DNA from: Ahaetulla prasina | Taxonomy: Eukaryota; Chordata; Lepidosauria; Squamata; Colubridae | NCBI RefSeq assembly: GCF_028640845.1 | Contig: NC_080542.1 | Location: 18,394,283-18,458,282 of the forward strand | DNA length: 64,000 nucleotides | Direction: 5' to 3' | Position numbers and translations under genes: made by a program | Notes under the pieces: generated by a model | The model's input: the letters and a program-made list of their open reading frames with translations, nothing else | Told to the model about the DNA's origin: nothing | The model's database searches: none | Shown: piece by piece, positions 63,507-64,000 of the stretch | How the letters are laid out: every line of letters starts with the position of its first letter | How positions within the stretch are numbered: the stretch's first letter is position 1

Positions 63507-64000
63507 GTAGGTATCTGCGCTCACATAAAGGCACAAGAAGAAGGAAAGGGTGGTAGTTTTCTTTAAAAAAACCTATCTGAGGACAAAAAGTGGGGGGAAG
63601 CATTCAAAAACAGGTAAAATATTGGGGAACTCATTGTTGGTAGTTCTTATTGATTTTTATTTATTTATCTATTCAAGAGACACCTGAAGTGATTAAAAAA
63701 AGTTCTGATTCTTGCTTTTCTGGCGGCCTTAGCAATTCTTAATTTATATTGTAGCCTCGCGTTATTTTACTTTCTCTCTTTTTGTTTATGCCACAACTAT
63801 TTTAAATATATTTATCAGTAAAGTAACAGATATGTTATCCTTATAATATAAAATACAAGATGAAAGTTATTTGAGTTTCACTATGGTTAATGAATACTGT
63901 CCAATCCTTAATGTATAATCCTCCTCTCTTGTTACTCATTCCTATTTGCTCTCTATTTCTGCTTTATGCAATCAAAGATTGGCGTGACTTTGTTTAAAAA
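63507..64000 (+). other. V2R intron 2 (cluster C)
   Basis: Matches 7983-8480 closely and has only one copy of the segment that is tandemly duplicated there. Runs off the window. Confidence 0.8.

Overview
The window is vertebrate nuclear DNA, most likely from a squamate and probably an advanced snake. The evidence is a set of class C chemosensory receptor exons (vomeronasal type-2 receptors, V2R) embedded in typical squamate repeats: CR1, L1 and Bov-B/RTE LINEs, a Penelope-like element, a LINE whose 3' tail runs into (AATAG)n microsatellite as described for snake CR1/L3 'Snake1' elements, a Sauria-type tRNA SINE, and hAT-like MITEs with CAGTGGTGGGATTCA ends. The species call is inference; no single-copy marker gene is present.

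All V2R pieces lie on the + strand in 5'-to-3' gene order, as remnants of at least three paralogues. Cluster A (about 1-26.7 kb) has two different exon-3 3' halves (1975-2560 and 11479-11729), two complete exon 2 copies (6527-6818, 7691-7982), three exon 2 or exon 3 scraps, one exon 4 (15762-15989), one exon 5 (25301-25427) and one complete seven-TM exon 6 (25765-26687). Cluster B (38.8-43.6 kb) has a probable exon 1, the 5' part of exon 3, exon 5 and exon 6. Cluster C (61.6 kb to the end) has a probable exon 1 and exon 2 and runs out of the window. No complete V2R gene can be assembled here: exon 3 is broken by a LINE or other repeat in every case.

The rest is nested mobile DNA. 1-12.8 kb is a mosaic of near-identical blocks joined at short shared sequences, with three tandem arrays (402-bp, 65-bp and 135-bp units). 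12.8-15.7 kb holds hAT-like, Bov-B, Penelope-like and CR1 fragments. 16.4-21.6 kb is a long decayed L1 on the minus strand, followed by a rearranged Penelope-like element (21.7-25.2 kb) with an intact GIY-YIG half. 27.2-38.4 kb is a LINE, then an L1 carrying a young 3.5-kb Ty3/gypsy element (33636-37149). 44-61 kb is CR1, L1, hAT-like and GC-rich repeat sequence; one L1 there appears split into three pieces by nested insertions, one of them an ORF1-only L1 derivative with a 12-bp target-site duplication.

The strongest theme is that three unrelated sequences each expanded into a tandem array whose unit is bounded by a 10-12 bp direct repeat still visible in an unexpanded copy. Several block junctions in the same 12 kb also fall on short shared sequences. 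This is either a locally unstable V2R cluster or an assembly artefact; long reads across 1-12.8 kb would decide.
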